8,828 nucleotides of DNA, taken from contig JBDTRY010000165.1 in the NCBI GenBank assembly GCA_039931435.1, positions 1-8,828 of the forward strand. The letters are read 5' to 3'. Positions 6,097 to 8,828 of the stretch are shown in pieces. Numbering within the stretch: position 1 is the first letter of the stretch; each line of letters opens with the position of its first letter. A program made the translations under genes and the position numbers. Under the pieces are notes generated by a model. The model did no database searches and was not told the origin of the DNA. It saw only the letters and a list, made by a program, of their open reading frames with translations. The stretch comes from JBDTRY01 sp039931435 (GTDB taxonomy: Bacteria > Acidobacteriota > Thermoanaerobaculia > Gp7-AA8).

Positions 6097-7247
6097 CACT
6101 CACTCCTCAGGGCGCTGGCAGTGTTCAAGCGCATGGCCTGCAGCGCCGGCAGCAAGCCGGCCAGAAGGCCCACGATAAACACCAGCGCGATTCCCTGAAT
6201 CAGATCGGGAATGGGGTAATAAAAGATAGGCAGGGCACCCTTGGTGGGGTCGCCGGCCATTACGGCCAGCCATCCGACGAGCAGGCCGAGGCCTCCGCCG
6301 ACGACTGCGATGAGTGTGGACTCCGAAAGTACCAGCGCCAGCACCTCGCCATCGGTGAAGCCTACGGCCTTCAGTACTGCCAGTTCGTGAGTTCGCTCTC
6401 GGACGGCCTGGGCCATTGTGTTACCGGCCACGAGAAGAATGGTGAAGAAGACAGCGGTGAGAATAGCCCGGACGATCGCTCCGATGTTTCCGACCTGGTC
6501 CGCCCATCCTTTCACGAACGCTCCTTCGGTCTCGGTCTTGGTCTCCGCCGGGGAATTGGCGAACGTGGCATCGATCTTTTTGGCGATAGCCGCGGACTGG
6601 CTCGGATCCGCAACCCGCAGCACGTACCAACCCACGGTGCCCTTGCCGTAGGTGCGGTTCTCGTCGAAGTAGTCGTAGCGGAAGAAGAAGCCGGTGTTAT
6701 CGCCTCCTTTTTTCTCAATGTGGTAGGTGCCGACGATGTCAAACTCCCAAGTACGACCCTTTTTCCCCGGCCAGATCGTGGCCTGCAGGGGAATGCGCTG
6801 GCCTAGCTTCCAGCCGAAGCGCTTCATCGAGGCATCCCCGACGATTACGCCCGTTCGTGTCTTCTTCCAGGCCTCGAACTGCGCGGGATCAACCTTGTAC
6901 TCCGGATAGATCTTCACGAACTCGTCGGGTACGACCGGAAGCTGAGCGAAGAAGTTTTTGGGATCCTGGTAGATCCCTCCAAACCAGGTCTGCGACATCA
7001 CCGTGACCACGCCGGGAATCTGAGCGATTCGGGCCTGGTAGCTGGCCGGTAGCAACTGGATGATCGAGACCTTGTGGCGCGTGACGAGACGGTCCGCTCC
7101 CACCACGTCCACGCCCATCTGAAATGCCTTCCGGATCGCCGCCAGGTAGCCGAAGAGCACGAAGGCGATCACCAGAGAAAGCACGGTGAGCAGAGTGCGC
7201 ACCTTGTGACGCTTGAAGTTCGACAGGAGAATGGGAAGAAATCTCAT
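6096..7247 (-). CDS. ABC transporter permease, MacB/FtsX type (first permease of the operon)
   Basis: This is a 383-residue FtsX-family permease. It has an N-terminal helix (VRTLLTVLSLVIAFVLFGYL, about 16-35), a periplasmic MacB-like domain (about 40-255) and three C-terminal helices: around AILTAVFFTILLVAG, around STLIAVVGGGLGLLVGWLAV, and around IQGIALVFIVGLLAGLLPAL. The coupling loop is RERTHELAVLKAVGF. The ATG at 7247 overlaps the ATPase stop by four bases (ATGA), with GGAG eight bases upstream. The two permeases have the same architecture but clearly different sequences. The expected complex is therefore a heterodimer of two permeases with an ATPase dimer, as in LolCDE-type systems, rather than the homodimer of MacB, where ATPase and permease are fused. 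Confidence 0.9.
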   Translation of the reverse strand: MRFLPILLSNFKRHKVRTLLTVLSLVIAFVLFGYLAAIRKAFQMGVDVVGADRLVTRHKVSIIQLLPASYQARIAQIPGVVTVMSQTWFGGIYQDPKNFFAQLPVVPDEFVKIYPEYKVDPAQFEAWKKTRTGVIVGDASMKRFGWKLGQRIPLQATIWPGKKGRTWEFDIVGTYHIEKKGGDNTGFFFRYDYFDENRTYGKGTVGWYVLRVADPSQSAAIAKKIDATFANSPAETKTETEGAFVKGWADQVGNIGAIVRAILTAVFFTILLVAGNTMAQAVRERTHELAVLKAVGFTDGEVLALVLSESTLIAVVGGGLGLLVGWLAVMAGDPTKGALPIFYYPIPDLIQGIALVFIVGLLAGLLPALQAMRLNTASALRSE

Positions 7248-7942
7248 GCAGCCATCTCCGAGGAGAGCTGGCCATCGAGAAGATAGAGCGTGCGGTTCGC
7301 TCGTGAAGCTGCATGCGGATCGTGCGTGACCATGACGATGGTTTTCCCGTGCTCCTGATTGAGGATATGCAGCAGATCGAGAATGCTGTCGCCCGTCTTT
7401 CGATCAAGATCCCCCGTGGGTTCGTCAGCGAGGAGAAGGGTCGGATCCGTAGCAATCGCCCGCGCAATTCCAACGCGCTGCTGCTCTCCTCCGGAGAGCG
7501 TGCGCGGTGTGTACTTGGCCCTCTGCGTCAGTCCGACGATGTCCAGAGCCGCGGCCACATGCTTCCGTCTTTCGGAGCGGGAGAGCGGGGCCAGGAGCAA
7601 CGGCAATTCGACGTTGCGCTCAGCCGACATCACCGGCAGAAGGTTGTAAAACTGAAAAATCAGACCGACATGACGGGATCGCCACCGGGCCAGAGCCCTG
7701 CTGGAGAGTTGATCGATGCGCTGCCCTTCCACTTCGATCGTTCCCCTGCTCGGGCGGTCCAGTCCGGCAATGAGATTGAGCAGCGTGCTCTTGCCCGAAC
7801 CCGAGGGTCCCATCAGTGCCAGAAAATCACCGCGGGGTATCTCCAGGTCCAGTCTGGAGAGCACCTGAATCTCCTCGGCTCCTCGACGGAACACTTTTTC
7901 TACGTCCCGCAGTTTTGCCACCAGTTCTCTGTCTTCACTCAT
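7244..7942 (-). CDS. ABC transporter ATP-binding protein (MacB/LolD family)
   Basis: This is a 232-residue cytoplasmic nucleotide-binding subunit with every catalytic motif intact: Walker A GPSGSGKST (45-53), Q-loop Gln97 in IFQFYNLLP, signature LSGGEQQ (149-155), Walker B LLLADEP (169-175) with catalytic Glu174, D-loop GDLD, and switch His207 in VTHD. The FQFYNLLPVMSAERNV segment is typical of ATPases that pair with FtsX-type permeases (MacB, LolD, FtsE-like) and power mechanotransmission rather than alternating-access transport. The ATG at 7942 overlaps the adaptor stop by four bases (ATGA). AGGAG at 7955-7951 sits eight bases upstream. Length is normal for the family. Confidence 0.95.
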   Translation of the reverse strand: MSEDRELVAKLRDVEKVFRRGAEEIQVLSRLDLEIPRGDFLALMGPSGSGKSTLLNLIAGLDRPSRGTIEVEGQRIDQLSSRALARWRSRHVGLIFQFYNLLPVMSAERNVELPLLLAPLSRSERRKHVAAALDIVGLTQRAKYTPRTLSGGEQQRVGIARAIATDPTLLLADEPTGDLDRKTGDSILDLLHILNQEHGKTIVMVTHDPHAASRANRTLYLLDGQLSSEMAA

Positions 7943-8828
7943 GACGATTTCTCCTGCTGTACACGAACCCGGTCTCCATCCTTAAGAGTCTCCGGTCCGG
8001 TGACCACCACTGTCTCACCCGGGGTGACCCCCGACAATATCCTGGCCTCGTCGCCCTCGGTACCACCGACGCCCACCGCGCGCCGTTCCAGCTTTCCATC
8101 GATCACAACGAGGAGGATGTCCTTGTCGCCGTCACGCCTCAGGGCCGTGCGCGGGACCACCATCGAAGTGGCGTGCTGGCCTTCCTCAGGCGGGGCGATG
8201 AATGCCACCTTCACACCCATGTCCGGAAGAATTCGCGGATCCTTCTGATCGATAGCGATCCGCACGCGCACTGTGGCCTTCTCCCGGTCGGCGGTGGGCA
8301 CGACGGTGATGACATGTGCCGGGATTTTCCAATCGGGGTACGCATCCAGAGCGGCGTCCACTTTCTGACCGGGGCGGACGCGATTGATATAGGACTCGTT
8401 GACATCGACGTCGATCTCCAGCGAGCTCATATCCACCACCGTGGCAATTCCCGTTCGCGTGAATCCTCCACCAGCCGAGTTCGGTGAGATCATTTCCCCC
8501 GCCTGCGCGTTCTTTGAAATCACGATCCCGGCGAACGGAGCACGGATCTCGGTGTCGCTGCGGTCGGTTTCACGGAGCCGGATCTCCTTCCGGGCAACCG
8601 TCAGTTGATCCTGTTGCACCCCCAGGCGAGCCTGAAGGGCACGCAGATCGGCGCGAGCTTTGTCGAGATCGGCCTGGCTGGAGATTTTCTGGGAGCGCAG
8701 ACTCTCGGTGCGTCGCTCGTCGAGACGGGCCTGTTCGATGCGCACTCTGGTCTCTTCCAGCGCACTAGCCGCTGCCTGTGCCTGCGCACGCGACAGTTGC
8801 AGAGACTGATCCGCTACGGCAGGATCGA
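7939..8828 (-). CDS. Periplasmic adaptor (HlyD/MacA-RND membrane-fusion protein), 5' end outside the window
   Basis: The visible 295 residues are the C-terminal part of a membrane-fusion protein. The frame stays open to the right edge (bases 8826 downward), so the GTG at 8745 is an internal codon rather than the start. About the first 90 visible residues are a Gln/Ala/Arg-rich coiled-coil hairpin (AQAQAAASALEET, then KARADLRALQARLGVQQDQL). Next comes the second half of the lipoyl-like domain, EIRAPFAGIVISKNAQAGE (93-111). A beta-barrel domain follows, ATVVDMSSLEIDVDVNES with RPGQKVDAALDAYP (128-164), and then the membrane-proximal domain with MVVPRTALRR (222-231) and the closing GDRVRVQQEKSS. 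It would link the inner-membrane ABC complex to an outer-membrane channel. The signal peptide or anchor and the first half-hairpin lie beyond the window. Confidence 0.92.
   Translation of the reverse strand, partial: DPAVADQSLQLSRAQAQAAASALEETRVRIEQARLDERRTESLRSQKISSQADLDKARADLRALQARLGVQQDQLTVARKEIRLRETDRSDTEIRAPFAGIVISKNAQAGEMISPNSAGGGFTRTGIATVVDMSSLEIDVDVNESYINRVRPGQKVDAALDAYPDWKIPAHVITVVPTADREKATVRVRIAIDQKDPRILPDMGVKVAFIAPPEEGQHATSMVVPRTALRRDGDKDILLVVIDGKLERRAVGVGGTEGDEARILSGVTPGETVVVTGPETLKDGDRVRVQQEKSS

Overview
The window is bacterial, GC-rich (roughly 60%), with densely packed genes, good GGAGG-type ribosome binding sites and ATGA-type translational coupling. The mix of genes (a secreted Cys-rich orphan protein, a BNR-repeat protein, a B12-binding radical SAM enzyme related to hopanoid methylases, and a MacB/LolCDE-like export system) would suit an Acidobacteriota-like or similar soil or sediment lineage. 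That placement is inference: no marker gene is present.

Layout. Two blocks converge at about 4885-4906. Left block, plus strand: (a) 1-286 holds a left-edge stretch with possible but unresolved coding, then a sigma70-like promoter; (b) 287-1183 is a secreted Cys-rich protein; (c) 1257-1613 is a small VOC/glyoxalase-fold protein; (d) 1614-1781 is a spacer with a candidate promoter; (e) 1782-2927 is a six-Asp-box BNR/sialidase-like propeller, coupled by a one-base stop/start overlap to (f) 2927-3205, a MoaD/ThiS-type ubiquitin-fold sulfur carrier ending in Gly-Gly; (g) 3206-3460 is a 255-base gap with no intact gene, a possible repeat remnant and a short palindrome; (h) 3461-4885 is a B12-binding radical SAM enzyme resembling the hopanoid C-3 methylase HpnR.

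Right block, minus strand: one operon read from the right edge as periplasmic adaptor (5' end outside the window), then ABC ATPase, permease 1 and permease 2. Each junction overlaps by one to four bases. Together these should form a tripartite-type ABC exporter, or a lipid/lipoprotein-extraction system, in a Gram-negative envelope. Its substrate cannot be read from the sequence.

The least ordinary elements are the propeller/sulfur-carrier pair, the HpnR-like enzyme with no visible hopanoid genes around it, and the secreted Cys-rich protein with a partial phospholipase A2-like CCxxH motif. I see no RNA genes, CRISPR arrays, transposases or integrases.
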